Made by a program: the position numbers and the translations under genes. DNA of 64,000 nt from Yersinia intermedia. Lineage in GTDB: Bacteria > Pseudomonadota > Gammaproteobacteria > Enterobacterales > Enterobacteriaceae. The stretch covers positions 930,001 to 994,000 of the forward strand of contig NZ_LR134116.1 of assembly GCF_900635455.1 (NCBI RefSeq), read 5' to 3'. The first letter of the stretch is position 1; each line of letters begins with the position of its first letter. The notes under the pieces are model-generated. The model was not told where the DNA came from, ran no database searches, and saw only the letters and a program-made list of their open reading frames with translations. Positions 1-8,854 of the stretch are shown one piece after another.

Positions 1-329
1 ATGACCAACTGCGCAGGCAGCTCGATCGTTTTTTGCAGATATCTTAATGCGATAGAACGGGTTGCGCCCATTTCGGCTAACCCGTATTTTGCTCTCTATC
101 TCAGATGCTATCCAATGGATAACACGGAGCGGATATCACTATTTTTATTGATATCCCAGATTGCCGTGACATCATCCAGTAGATGAAGTTGAGCCTAAAT
201 GGCTAGCTTTTGTTGTGTCACCAGACCGAAAATATCTGAAAAAATTCGTTTTAATTCAGGGATCGGTGGGAAATTACCTGTACCACTCACTACCCAGTAA
301 GTGACTAATTTTCTTGTTAGATAAGGTAG
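1..329. other. Gene-poor left edge, possible decayed coding remnant
   Basis: No intact gene is visible. On the minus strand one frame reads as protein-like text across most of the stretch (for example FPPIPELKRIFSDIF, then LLDDVTAIWDIN, then AEMGATRSIALRYLQ) but is broken by at least three stop codons, as an old pseudogene would be. I do not recognise the protein. An 8-bp inverted repeat (GGATATCA at 131-138, TGATATCC at 149-156) lies in the middle. It could equally be ordinary spacer DNA. Confidence 0.25.
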
Positions 330-1079
330 TTAAAGGCTGCTGACACCCCCGTCTACCCGTAATTCTGTTCCAACGACAAAACTGGATTCATCTGAGGCGA
401 GAAAGACCGCAGCATGGGCAATCTCACTAGATGTTCCCATTCTTTTAATTGGTACCAGTTGGCGGATTTGTTCCGCCAGATGCTCTTGTTCGCTGCCGGA
501 TAATCCCAGTTTTTGCAGGGCTGGTGTTTGTGTCGGCCCTGGACTCAAGCCATTGACTCGGATTCCTCTGCTTGCCCATTCACCAGACAAGGTGCGCGCA
601 AGAGAAAGTAACCCTGCCTTGCTGGCGGCATAAACGCTGCTTTGCGGTAAACCAATATGAACACTGGCGGAGCCACAAAGGATCACTGAGGCAGGATTAG
701 CCAGCAGCGGCAACAGTGCTTGCAACAAAAAGAAAGGGCCTTTCAGGTTAGTTGATAATACTTGCTCAAAACTTTCTTCATCCCACTCTCCTATTGAACG
801 ATGAGTAACATCGCCTGCGTTGATATAGACGATATCAAGGCGTGGCCAAACTTGGGTGAGTTTTGCCGCTAGCTGATATTGATCGGCAATATCGCTGGCA
901 TCACTGTTTAACAGCAAAACTTGGCCTCCAAGTTCCTTATGTGCAGCTTGCAGGGCAGCAGCGCTCCTACCGGTGATCGCCACCGTTGCACCCTCAGCAA
1001 TAAATTGACGAGCAGTTTCCAGCCCGATACCACTGGTTCCACCTGTAATTAGTGCATATTTGTCATTTAAACGATTCAT
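330..1079 (-). CDS. Short-chain dehydrogenase/reductase (SDR)
   Basis: A 249-residue classical SDR, expected to be a cytosolic NAD(P)-dependent oxidoreductase of unknown substrate. Seen: the N-terminal cofactor motif TGGTSGIG right after the first strand, an N-A-G motif (INAGD), the catalytic serine in GSASVH, YAASK as the active-site Tyr-x3-Lys, and a C-terminal VDGG typical of the family. The start at 1079 is preferred over an in-frame ATG at 1094 because GAGAAG sits 8 bases upstream. The gene diverges from an HxlR-type regulator across a 102-base gap with a perfect inverted repeat, so that regulator probably controls it. Substrate cannot be inferred. Confidence 0.9.
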   Translation of the reverse strand: MNRLNDKYALITGGTSGIGLETARQFIAEGATVAITGRSAAALQAAHKELGGQVLLLNSDASDIADQYQLAAKLTQVWPRLDIVYINAGDVTHRSIGEWDEESFEQVLSTNLKGPFFLLQALLPLLANPASVILCGSASVHIGLPQSSVYAASKAGLLSLARTLSGEWASRGIRVNGLSPGPTQTPALQKLGLSGSEQEHLAEQIRQLVPIKRMGTSSEIAHAAVFLASDESSFVVGTELRVDGGVSSL

Positions 1080-1126
1080 GGTAAGTCTTCTCATTGATAG
1101 CAGTGGAAGACCATTTTTAATACAAA

Positions 1127-1161
1127 AGTATCTAAAGTATAGTAGGTACCAATTAGATACT
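1127..1161. promoter_or_regulatory. Inverted-repeat operator between SDR and HxlR genes
   Basis: AGTATCTAA (1127-1135) and TTAGATACT (1153-1161) form a perfect 9-bp inverted repeat with a 17-bp spacer in the divergent promoter region. HxlR proteins bind DNA as dimers at such sites, commonly next to the gene they control. The role as operator is inference; the repeat itself is directly visible. Confidence 0.6.
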
Positions 1162-1181
1162 AATGATGCAACAGGAAAGCA

Positions 1182-1565
1182 ATGACAGCCTATCAGCCGC
1201 TAACAGCAAAAAATAAATTAGAACCAGACCACTCAATTGTGGAAGAGAAGTGTCCGATGGTGCAATTTGTCGAACTTATTGCAGGGAAATGGGCTATTCC
1301 AATTCTCTATCGTTTAATCGTAACAGCTGTACCAATTCGATTTGGCGAGTTGCAACGGGCCATTGCACCCATTACCCAAAAAGAGCTTACCCGGCAATTA
1401 CGTGCTTTCGAACAGCGCGGTTTGGTCTACCGCAAGGTCTATGCCGAAGTCCCTCCACGCGTTGAATATCAAATTACGGCATTGGGCAAAACATTGCAGC
1501 CAACATTGGATTCGTTAGCCCAATGGATGAGAGATCACCATAAGGCTCTCGCGGGCAATGCGTAA
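1182..1565 (+). CDS. HxlR-family winged-helix transcriptional regulator
   Basis: A 127-residue DNA-binding protein of the HxlR/MarR-like winged-helix group. Seen: the family signature with a cysteine just before it (EEKCPMVQFVELIAGKWAIP), then RFGELQRAI and ITQKELTRQLRAFEQRGLV, the recognition helix region, and the wing RKVYAEVPPRVEYQIT. AGGAAAG lies shortly before the ATG. The conserved N-terminal cysteine (residue 25) is a redox or aldehyde sensor in several HxlR proteins (HypR, YodB), so electrophile sensing is possible. Its divergent SDR neighbour and the inverted repeat between them suggest local control of that gene. Confidence 0.88.
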   Translation: MTAYQPLTAKNKLEPDHSIVEEKCPMVQFVELIAGKWAIPILYRLIVTAVPIRFGELQRAIAPITQKELTRQLRAFEQRGLVYRKVYAEVPPRVEYQITALGKTLQPTLDSLAQWMRDHHKALAGNA

Positions 1566-1714
1566 CCTGAATGACTACCGCCCTGAGAATAGCCAGATAT
1601 ACCGCAATTTCGCTATTGGCAGTCGCGTAATGCGAACACTATGTACTACATTTAATTGACTGCTCACTAATCCAGCAGTAACAACAATGGCAACAATAGT
1701 TTCAAGGAGAGAGT
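1566..1714. other. Intergenic spacer before carbonic anhydrase
   Basis: A short spacer, presumably holding the carbonic anhydrase promoter. AAGGAGAGAGT just before 1715 is a strong ribosome binding site. I see no convincing sigma-70 hexamers or operator. Confidence 0.4.
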
Positions 1715-2470
1715 ATGAGTAAGATACCAGGTTGTTGTTCAGAAGATAGCCCTCCTAATAGCCGACGGAATATGCTAAAAGCCGCATTAGGCATCACTGC
1801 TGCGGGTGTCATCGGTGGGATTGGATTGGGGTTACCTCAAATATCGTATGCTGCGGCTTTGACCAAAGAAGAACGTGATAAGTTAACCCCAGATCAAATA
1901 GTTGAAAGTTTAAAGCAGGGCAATAAGCGGTTTGTTTCCGGTAAAATGCAACAACATGATTATCTTGCACAAAAACGCAGTAGTGCAGAAGGGCAGTTCC
2001 CTGCGGTGGTCATTTTGAGCTGTATTGATTCTCGAGCGCCAGCGGAAATTATTCTGGATACGGGTATCGGTGAAACCTTCAATGCCAGAATTGCCGGTAA
2101 CATCTCTAATGATGATTTATTAGGTAGTCTGGAGTTTGCTTGTGCCGCTGCGGGAGCTAAAGTCATTTTAGTTATGGGGCACACAGCTTGTGGTGCAATC
2201 AAAGGGGCTATTGATAACGTTGAACTTGGCAATCTTACTGGCCTGCTCAATAAGATCAAGCCAGCCATTGCGGCCACCCAATTTGATGGTGAGAAAAGCA
2301 GTAAAAATGAGAAATACGTCGATGCTGTAGCGACGAATAATGTGAAACACACCATGGATGAAATACGCAAAAACAGCGAAATAATTAGAAACCTAGAACA
2401 AGAAGGGAAAGTAAAAATTGTCGGCAGTATGTACAACTTAAATGGTGGTGTTGTCGAATTCCTTAAGTAA
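1715..2470 (+). CDS. Tat-exported periplasmic beta-carbonic anhydrase
   Basis: A 251-residue carbonic anhydrase interconverting CO2 and bicarbonate. Seen: a twin-arginine signal with SRRNMLKAAL at 16-25, a hydrophobic stretch and a cleavage region around SYAAA (44-48). The mature part has the beta-class zinc and catalytic residues C103-x-D105-x-R107 (CIDSRAP) and H156-x2-C159 (HTACG). Most enterobacterial beta-carbonic anhydrases (Can, CynT) are cytoplasmic and lack a signal, so this one is predicted to act in the periplasm after folding. AGGAGAG lies 8-9 bases before the ATG. It is a single gene, followed by a hairpin. The family call is very secure; export is inferred from the signal. Confidence 0.93.
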   Translation: MSKIPGCCSEDSPPNSRRNMLKAALGITAAGVIGGIGLGLPQISYAAALTKEERDKLTPDQIVESLKQGNKRFVSGKMQQHDYLAQKRSSAEGQFPAVVILSCIDSRAPAEIILDTGIGETFNARIAGNISNDDLLGSLEFACAAAGAKVILVMGHTACGAIKGAIDNVELGNLTGLLNKIKPAIAATQFDGEKSSKNEKYVDAVATNNVKHTMDEIRKNSEIIRNLEQEGKVKIVGSMYNLNGGVVEFLK

Positions 2471-2493
2471 TACATTTGGTCTAACTCCCCCCT

Positions 2494-2521
2494 ATTCCCC
2501 TTGCGAAAATTCAAGGGGAAT
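2494..2521 (+). terminator. Hairpin after carbonic anhydrase gene
   Basis: ATTCCCCTTG (2494-2503) and CAAGGGGAAT (2512-2521) form a perfect 10-bp stem with an 8-base loop, 23 bases after the stop codon. There is no T-run on either side, so this may be an RNA 3'-end stabiliser or a weak terminator rather than a classical intrinsic terminator. Confidence 0.45.
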
Positions 2522-3141
2522 AATAATGATACTCATGAGTTATTGCTAAATTAGATACCCTCTTCTTTTTTTTATTATCCATTCCTGCTTGGCGATAAAT
2601 AGTATTTATGCTTATATGAATGAGGCGGTATCATCATCAAAGTCTGGTCGCGAACTGTATAGTGATGATGGGGTGTTTTAAATAAAATACATATGAATGT
2701 TATAATTTTGTTTTTTAGTAAACAAATTGAATATATATTGTTAAATGGTATTTATTTCTTGAACTTTTCCATCTTTATTGTATTTTAACCTCTGTGATTA
2801 CCTGTTACTTTATTGGGTGAATAAAACGAGTTGTAAACATTCTTAATAATAATGATATCATCATGAATCTGTATTATTTCATTGTCATTAAATAATGAAT
2901 TCACATGATTGATATATTTTATTTGATTATTATCCTGATCAATTATTATCAGGTGAGTTTGTTTTATACATATATATATATGTATAAATTTATCACTTAA
3001 CATGAAATATAATGATAATATATAATTTAATTTGTTTTATTCATTAAGCGAAAGTAATAATTATCACTTGTTTTCTTATCACACCAAAGTTGTATGTGAT
3101 TGGCCTTTATTAACTGAGTGAATGTATTCAAGGGGTTATTT
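2522..3141. other. AT-rich spacer at the border of the secretion island
   Basis: About 600 bases of very AT-rich DNA marking the change in composition from the carbonic anhydrase gene to the secretion locus. A weak 72-codon minus-strand frame (2785-3003) has no ribosome binding site. The stretch contains a 26-bp perfect palindrome (2963-2988). Low GC of this kind is typical of H-NS-bound DNA, which is inference here. Confidence 0.5.
2963..2988. repeat. 26-bp perfect AT palindrome
   Basis: The stretch begins TTTATACATA and ends with its exact reverse complement TATGTATAAA around a central TATATA, so all 26 bases are self-complementary. It lies about 150 bases before the winged-helix regulator gene. 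It could be a dimer-binding operator, a cruciform site, or simple AT repeat drift. Confidence 0.6.
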
Positions 3142-3558
3142 ATGTATGTTGATACAGTCTCTGTTGTCTCTGGCAGTAAATTTATTGATGTCAATGGTAA
3201 AGGAGTGATTGATTATGAGAAAGAGATATCACTGGATTGCTGTATGAATAAGATCCATTTTCATACTAAAAAATTAACAATTGATATTAATGAAAAACAA
3301 AAGAGATTGGTCATGTGTTTGTTTAATGATGTTAACCGCAAGCAAGATATCATAAAAGTAGTATGGTATGAAAATCATAAAAGCATCTCTGATAATAATT
3401 ATCATCAATTAATTCATAAGTTTAGAGCACATTTAAAAAATGCGGGAATACCTGACGGAATTATTAAGACTATAAATAGATATGGTCTTAGGTTAGATTC
3501 TGGGATATTAAAAAATATGGTATCGAACAAAATGAATGACAGGTTTGTTGGTTACTAA
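3142..3558 (+). CDS. Soluble OmpR/ToxR-type winged-helix regulator
   Basis: A 138-residue protein with a C-terminal winged-helix of the Trans_reg_C type: strand LTIDINEKQKRLVMCLF, then KQDIIKVVWY, a recognition-helix region with NNYHQLIHKFRAHLKNAG, and the hairpin wing IIKTINRYGLRLD. There is no receiver domain and no transmembrane segment. The start at 3142 has AAGGGG six bases upstream; an in-frame GTG at 3118 has none. It lies 47 bases before gspC, in the same direction and with the same AT-rich codon use, so it is a likely regulator of the secretion operon. Function is inferred from fold and position only. Confidence 0.7.
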   Translation: MYVDTVSVVSGSKFIDVNGKGVIDYEKEISLDCCMNKIHFHTKKLTIDINEKQKRLVMCLFNDVNRKQDIIKVVWYENHKSISDNNYHQLIHKFRAHLKNAGIPDGIIKTINRYGLRLDSGILKNMVSNKMNDRFVGY

Positions 3559-3605
3559 AATAGACTTGTTCTCTGTATATTCTCCATTATAAAGGATAGG
3601 TTAGG

Positions 3606-4127
3606 GTGTTATCATTTTTAAATAGGATAGTAATAACACCCTGCCAAATGCTTTTTAGTTATAAACAACATATCCTTGAAGTGTTGTTAACATTACTTAT
3701 ATTATATTATCTCAGTATATTTTTTAACGCTATATCAAGTAAAGAAGAACAGCCAATCCCTATATTATATAAAGGTCACGGCGTAGAGAGTAGTAAAATA
3801 AACAATAGAGAGGGAATGATAAAGGAAATTATAAAGCTAAAGCTATTTAGTAAGAGTGAAAAAAACAGTAAAAAGAATGAAAAAATCAATAGTATTGGAG
3901 AAATTGATAATGCTCCTTTGTACCATGGTGACTTGAAACTGGTTGGCGTGCTCAAACATACAGATGAGTCAAAGTCTATTGCAATAATAGATACTGGTAT
4001 GGAGCAAAAAACTTATTTTATTGGTGATGTAATAGAAAATATAAATATTTTTCTTGTAAAGATATTTATCGATAAGATCACTATTAGCGATGGCACCACT
4101 TATTATTCATTAATTCTACTGGAGTAG
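3606..4127 (+). CDS. gspC: Type II secretion inner-membrane protein GspC, short form without PDZ
   Basis: A 173-residue GspC: short cytoplasmic N-terminus, one transmembrane helix (about 22-42, LEVLLTLLILYYLSIFF), a linker, and the periplasmic homology-region domain (about 105-172, APLYHGDLKLVGVL ... SIAIIDTGMEQKTYFIGD). In the family this domain contacts the N0 domain of the GspD secretin and couples it to the inner-membrane platform. Classical GspC is about 270-300 residues and carries a C-terminal PDZ or coiled-coil region involved in substrate choice; this one stops right after the homology region. The start is GTG. It is the first gene of a long operon and is followed by gspD after 34 bases. 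Confidence 0.85.
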   Translation: MLSFLNRIVITPCQMLFSYKQHILEVLLTLLILYYLSIFFNAISSKEEQPIPILYKGHGVESSKINNREGMIKEIIKLKLFSKSEKNSKKNEKINSIGEIDNAPLYHGDLKLVGVLKHTDESKSIAIIDTGMEQKTYFIGDVIENINIFLVKIFIDKITISDGTTYYSLILLE

Positions 4128-4161
4128 GTACATTCCTGGGTTTCATGTAAGGGAAATATAA

Positions 4162-6138
4162 ATGCATATCAAACATGTCCATCTGATATATGGCGATACA
4201 TTTAATGATTTTATTAACTTTATGTTAGTGAAACTATCAAAAATAATAATAGTACTAATTTTATTACCGTTATCCGCGAATAGTGAAGGTTTTTCGGTGC
4301 ATTTCAAAGATGCAGATATAAAAGAGTTTATTAATACAGTAAGTAAAAATATCAATAAAACTATAATAATAGATCCTAAAGTTAAAGGATTGATTAGTGT
4401 CCGTAGTTATGAGCTATTAGATCAAGAAAAATATTATCAATTTTTTCTTAATGTACTCGATGTCTATGGATATACCGTGGTGGAAATGCCTAATAATATA
4501 TTAAAGGTAATCCCCTCAAAACGCGCTAAAGGTTCCGTCGTACCTATACTAAGGGAATCAGAGGAAACTCATGGCGATGAACTTATTAATAGAGTATTTC
4601 CCCTTAAGCATATATCAGCCAAGAGTATTGCACCTTTATTACGTCAGTTAAATGATAACTCCGAATCTGGTAGTATTATGCACTATGAACCATCCAATAC
4701 TATATTAATTACGGGGCGAGCTGCGGTAGTAAACCGTTTGTACGCTATAATCAACACATTCGATCATGCAGGAGATACAGATATTGAACATTATAAACTA
4801 AACCATGCTAATGCCGCTGAAGTGACTAAACTGGTAAATGAAGTAATAAATCAAACAAATTCCAACAAGAAAGAATCATTCAGTGTAGGCAGAATGATTG
4901 CGGATGATAGGACTAACTCTGTATTAGTCAGCGGTGATAGCCATATCAGAAAAAGAGCCATTAAAATGATAAAAGAGCTTGACCATCAACAGGAGAGTTA
5001 TGGAAATACAAAAGTTATATATATGAAATATGCTCAAGCATCAAAACTTTTAGAGGTGCTCACCGGTATCAGCCAAGATTTTCACAGTAACAAAAAAACA
5101 AACTCGGTAAGTAAAAATCACAATAAAAATATTGCCATTAAAGCCTATGATCAGACAAATGCTTTGGTTATTACAGCCGACGCTAAAATGATGAAAGAAT
5201 TAGATTTGGTTATCGAAAAACTGGATGTAAGACGAGCGCAAGTATTGGTTGAGGCCATCATAGTTGAGACGCAAAATGGAGAAGGGCTAAATCTTGGTAT
5301 TCAATGGGAAAATAAATTTTCTGGCGGAGTCAATTTTATTCCTAACTCAGCTAATACAAGAAACAATAGTGAACGTATGCCGCCGATGGCGATCGCAGGA
5401 CTAACCGCGGGGTTTTATAAAGGTAACTGGAGTGGTTTATTTACTGCTCTGGCAACTAATTCAAATAATAATATTCTGGCAACACCAAGCATTGTTACAT
5501 TAGATAATATGGAAGCTGAGTTCAATGTAGGCCAAGAGGTTCCTGTACTGACATCGACGCAAACAACATCAACAGATAGAGTATATAACTCAATTTCAAG
5601 GAAGAATGTAGGTGTCATGCTGAAAGTGAAACCACAGATAAACAAAGGTGATTCGGTTCTGCTTGAAATACGGCAGGAGGTATCAAGTATTGCTGATAGC
5701 TCTGACGCGAATGCTAATAATTTAGGCTCTATTTTTAACAAAAGAGTCGTTAATAATGCAGTTTTGGTAAAAAGTGGTGAGACGGTTGTTGTTGGCGGGT
5801 TATTAGATAAGAAGATATATAAAATAGTAAATAAAATCCCTATATTGGGTGATATTCCTTTTATTGGCGGGTTGTTTAGACAGAAAAAAGAAAAGGTAGA
5901 GAAGAGTAACCTTATCTTATTCATTAAACCTACCATACTCAGAGAAACAAGTGACTATAACCTGGTAACAGCAGAAAAGTACACTGAATATAATAATGGA
6001 AATATAAATGAAAAATTTATCAATGCGCCACTAAAACTATCCAAGAAGATGTCAGAATACACAAAAAAACATGATGACTTGAATATACTTAAAAGAGATA
6101 TAAGGCGCTTTTACAGTGCGGTAGGAATAGAGCCATGA
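4162..6138 (+). CDS. gspD: Type II secretion outer-membrane secretin GspD
   Basis: A 658-residue secretin that forms the multimeric outer-membrane channel. Seen: a signal peptide (KIIIVLILLPLSANS), the N0 domain (SVHFKDADIKEFINTVSK), repeated N1-N3 domains (for example VFPLKHISAKSIAPLLRQL and HYKLNHANAAEVTKLVN), and the secretin core with VEAIIVE, VGQEVPVLT and the C-terminal KSGETVVVGGLLDKK and IPILGDIPFIGGLF. AAGGGA lies 7 bases before the ATG at 4162. This puts about 27 residues ahead of the hydrophobic signal core; an ATG 60 bases later would give a more usual signal but has no ribosome binding site. The C-terminal tail after the barrel (about 600-658) could carry the pilotin-binding S region, matching the nearby gspS gene. 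Confidence 0.95.
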   Translation: MHIKHVHLIYGDTFNDFINFMLVKLSKIIIVLILLPLSANSEGFSVHFKDADIKEFINTVSKNINKTIIIDPKVKGLISVRSYELLDQEKYYQFFLNVLDVYGYTVVEMPNNILKVIPSKRAKGSVVPILRESEETHGDELINRVFPLKHISAKSIAPLLRQLNDNSESGSIMHYEPSNTILITGRAAVVNRLYAIINTFDHAGDTDIEHYKLNHANAAEVTKLVNEVINQTNSNKKESFSVGRMIADDRTNSVLVSGDSHIRKRAIKMIKELDHQQESYGNTKVIYMKYAQASKLLEVLTGISQDFHSNKKTNSVSKNHNKNIAIKAYDQTNALVITADAKMMKELDLVIEKLDVRRAQVLVEAIIVETQNGEGLNLGIQWENKFSGGVNFIPNSANTRNNSERMPPMAIAGLTAGFYKGNWSGLFTALATNSNNNILATPSIVTLDNMEAEFNVGQEVPVLTSTQTTSTDRVYNSISRKNVGVMLKVKPQINKGDSVLLEIRQEVSSIADSSDANANNLGSIFNKRVVNNAVLVKSGETVVVGGLLDKKIYKIVNKIPILGDIPFIGGLFRQKKEKVEKSNLILFIKPTILRETSDYNLVTAEKYTEYNNGNINEKFINAPLKLSKKMSEYTKKHDDLNILKRDIRRFYSAVGIEP

Positions 6139-7640
6139 GCGACGATGAAAAGGAATTAGTACCATTAACATTTAATTGGTCTAAAGATAATGGTGTCATT
6201 TCAACTCCGGTAGATAAGGGCTGTCAACTTATTTGTCGCCATTCAGCTTCGCTTGAGTCAATACTTGAAGGTAATAGAATCGCTAATCAACCAGTGGGGA
6301 TTGATTTTGTTACTGACGATGAATTTAACAACATGTTAGCGACTGTGTATCAGCATGATTCAATGCAATCACATAAAACAATGAATGCGATAAGTGATGA
6401 GTTAGATACCTATTCGTTCGCCAGCGAGTTATCAGATAATGAAGAATTACTAGGCTCAGATAATGAAGCTCCAATAATAAGATTAATTAATACAATTTTA
6501 ACCGAGGCAATTAAAAATTCAGCTTCAGATATTCATGTGGAATCTTTCGAAAAAAAATTGATAATAAGATTTCGTATTGATGGAGTGTTAAGAAATATAT
6601 TGGAACTGAAACGGGGCGTGGCGCTATTACTGGTTTCTCGGATTAAAGTCATGGCGAAGCTGGATATTGCTGAGAAACGTATTCCTCAAGATGGGCGTAT
6701 TGCATTGAACTTGGCCGGGCGAGTTTTAGATGTGCGCGTATCAGTTTTACCATCAAATCATGGTGAGCGTGTCGTCCTACGATTACTGGATAAAAGCAGT
6801 ATTAAACTGGACTTACAATCTTTAGATATGTCAGCAGCCAACTATAGTTTAATGAAAAAGCTCGTACTCAAACCTCATGGCATTGTATTGATTGTTGGTC
6901 CCACCGGTGCGGGTAAAAGTACCACCCTCTACGCGGCGCTAATGGGAATAGACTCAGGTGAAAGAAATATTATGACTGTAGAAGATCCTATAGAGTTTGA
7001 TATTGAAGGTATTTCCCAGACACAGGTCCATTCAAAAATTGGTATGACTTTTTCTCGCAGCCTAAGAGCAATACTGCGGCAAGACCCCGATGTCATCCTT
7101 ATTGGTGAAATACGAGATGTGGAAACTGCACAAATAGCGGTACAAGCCTCTTTAACCGGTCATTTGGTTTTATCAACACTACATGCTAACAGCGCTGTTG
7201 GTGCGGTAACCAGGCTGAAAGACATGGGGATAGAGCCATTTATGCTATCAAGCTCATTATTGGCTGTTTTATCTCAACGACTGGTCCGTAGATTATGCAT
7301 TGAGTGCCGGCAGGAATACGCATTTATATCGGATAAGCTAAAAGGTTTGGGTATCAATTATCAGATAAGTATTGAGGGAAATGCATATCGCGCGATAGGT
7401 TGCCAAAAATGCAATGCAGCAGGTTATCGCGGGCGAATAGCGCTACATGAACTCTTGGTGGTAGATAATCATCTACGGGAAGGCATTTATAAAGGCTATA
7501 GTGAACATGAGCTTATTCAGTTGGCGCAGCAGAGCATACGCAGCATCGAACAAGATGGGGTGGATAAAGTTATGGCTGGTCTAACAACAATTGAAGAAGT
7601 TATCAGGATAAGCTTAGAGGACAAGCATGCCTGTATTTAA
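6135..7640 (+). CDS. gspE: Type II secretion ATPase GspE
   Basis: A 501-residue cytoplasmic ATPase that powers pseudopilus assembly. Seen: Walker A GPTGAGKS at 255-262, Asp box VEDPIEFD at 282-289, Walker B LIGEIRD at 322-328, His box TGHLVLSTLH at 341-350, and the tetracysteine zinc motif C388-x2-C391 ... C423-x2-C426 typical of GspE. The N-terminal domain (about 1-110), which should bind GspL, is poorly conserved. The start overlaps the gspD stop (ATGA, 6135-6138), which indicates translational coupling. Confidence 0.96.
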   Translation: MSDDEKELVPLTFNWSKDNGVISTPVDKGCQLICRHSASLESILEGNRIANQPVGIDFVTDDEFNNMLATVYQHDSMQSHKTMNAISDELDTYSFASELSDNEELLGSDNEAPIIRLINTILTEAIKNSASDIHVESFEKKLIIRFRIDGVLRNILELKRGVALLLVSRIKVMAKLDIAEKRIPQDGRIALNLAGRVLDVRVSVLPSNHGERVVLRLLDKSSIKLDLQSLDMSAANYSLMKKLVLKPHGIVLIVGPTGAGKSTTLYAALMGIDSGERNIMTVEDPIEFDIEGISQTQVHSKIGMTFSRSLRAILRQDPDVILIGEIRDVETAQIAVQASLTGHLVLSTLHANSAVGAVTRLKDMGIEPFMLSSSLLAVLSQRLVRRLCIECRQEYAFISDKLKGLGINYQISIEGNAYRAIGCQKCNAAGYRGRIALHELLVVDNHLREGIYKGYSEHELIQLAQQSIRSIEQDGVDKVMAGLTTIEEVIRISLEDKHACI

Positions 7641-8835
7641 ATATATCGCTATCAATAATAATGGAGTGAGAATAAAAGGTAATATTGAGGCCGACAATAT
7701 TCTTATTGCCAGGGGAATTATCTACCAGAGAGAGTGGTGTTTATTAAAAATTAAAATAAGGAAAGTAGGTCATTTCCCCAATGTGATAAGATATTTCAAA
7801 AGTATTAATAACGATGACCTGGTATTGATTACTCGGCAAATGTCGACATTAGTAAATGCAGCAATACCTTTAGATGAAGTGTTGGAGGTTATTGAGAAGC
7901 AAAATAAAAAGAATATAATGAATGGTATAATACGTGATATAAGAAAGAAAGTTGTTGAAGGTTATTCACTTTCTGACTCACTCTCCCATCATTCAAATGT
8001 GTTCAATCCATTATATAGGTCAATGATCACTGCAGGTGAAATATCAGGGCATTTGGGAATGATTCTATCTAGACTTGCTGACCATATTGAGCAAACGCAG
8101 AAAGTAAAAAGAAAACTTGGGCAAACACTCATATATCCTGCGATTTTAATTATTGTATCACTAGGTGTGGTAATCATCCTATTATCTGTAGTAGTACCCA
8201 GTATAATAGAACAGTTCTCTTTCGAGAATAATGAATTACCTTTTTCGACTCAGACTCTCATGGCAGTGAGTAATGGGGTTAAAAATAACATTTCATCTAT
8301 ATTAGCGTTGACTATCATTGTTGTAATCTCAATTAATAGAGCCTTAAAGGTAAGGAGGTTAAGCGAACTCTTTGAATATTATTGTTTAAAAATTCCTTTG
8401 GTGGGTGGATATATTATTAGATTGAATATATCACGCTATTTAAGAACGTTGACTATATTAAACTCCAATAGTGTTAATTTAATGCAGGCAATCAAAATAA
8501 GTAATTCTGTATTAACTAATGGATATATTAAAAAACAGCTGCTTAACTCAGCTAAATTAGTTAGTGAAGGGGCCAGCCTATCTTCTTCATTAGCCGTTAG
8601 TCGAGTATTTTCTCCTATGATTATACATATGATTGCATCAGGTGAACGTACGGGGGAGTTAGATCTCATGTTGGAGAAAGTGACTGATGTTCAAGAAAAT
8701 GAATTGATGGATAAAATAAATATATTTGTCACATTACTAGAGCCAGCAATAATGATTTTTATGGCGGCATTTATTCTTTTTATCGTTTTGTCCATATTTC
8801 AACCGATATTACAAATTAACAATTTGATTGCATAA
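7627..8835 (+). CDS. gspF: Type II secretion inner-membrane platform protein GspF
   Basis: A 402-residue polytopic protein of the GspF/PilC family with two homologous cytoplasmic domains (about 60-165 and 265-360), each followed by membrane helices. Seen: LVLITRQMSTLVNAAIPLDE and the matching motif MITAGEISGHLGMILSRLA, repeated later as MIASGERTGELDLMLEKV. Transmembrane segments lie around 168-198, 218-240 and 362-395. GspF sits at the centre of the platform and is thought to be moved by GspE. It overlaps gspE by 14 bases and ends 19 bases before gspG. Confidence 0.95.
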   Translation: MPVFKYIAINNNGVRIKGNIEADNILIARGIIYQREWCLLKIKIRKVGHFPNVIRYFKSINNDDLVLITRQMSTLVNAAIPLDEVLEVIEKQNKKNIMNGIIRDIRKKVVEGYSLSDSLSHHSNVFNPLYRSMITAGEISGHLGMILSRLADHIEQTQKVKRKLGQTLIYPAILIIVSLGVVIILLSVVVPSIIEQFSFENNELPFSTQTLMAVSNGVKNNISSILALTIIVVISINRALKVRRLSELFEYYCLKIPLVGGYIIRLNISRYLRTLTILNSNSVNLMQAIKISNSVLTNGYIKKQLLNSAKLVSEGASLSSSLAVSRVFSPMIIHMIASGERTGELDLMLEKVTDVQENELMDKINIFVTLLEPAIMIFMAAFILFIVLSIFQPILQINNLIA

Positions 8836-8854
8836 TATTTATCTAAGAGGGATT

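Noticed and set aside
1960..2514. 184-codon minus-strand frame over the carbonic anhydrase gene
   Set aside because: Fully antisense to a gene with intact catalytic motifs; low-complexity composition.
2785..3003. 72-codon minus-strand frame in the AT-rich spacer
   Set aside because: No ribosome binding site and a composition dominated by Ile, Asn and Lys expected from random AT-rich DNA. It also covers the palindrome.
5415..5936. 173-codon minus-strand frame inside gspD
   Set aside because: Antisense to the conserved secretin core; a mirror of its codon pattern.
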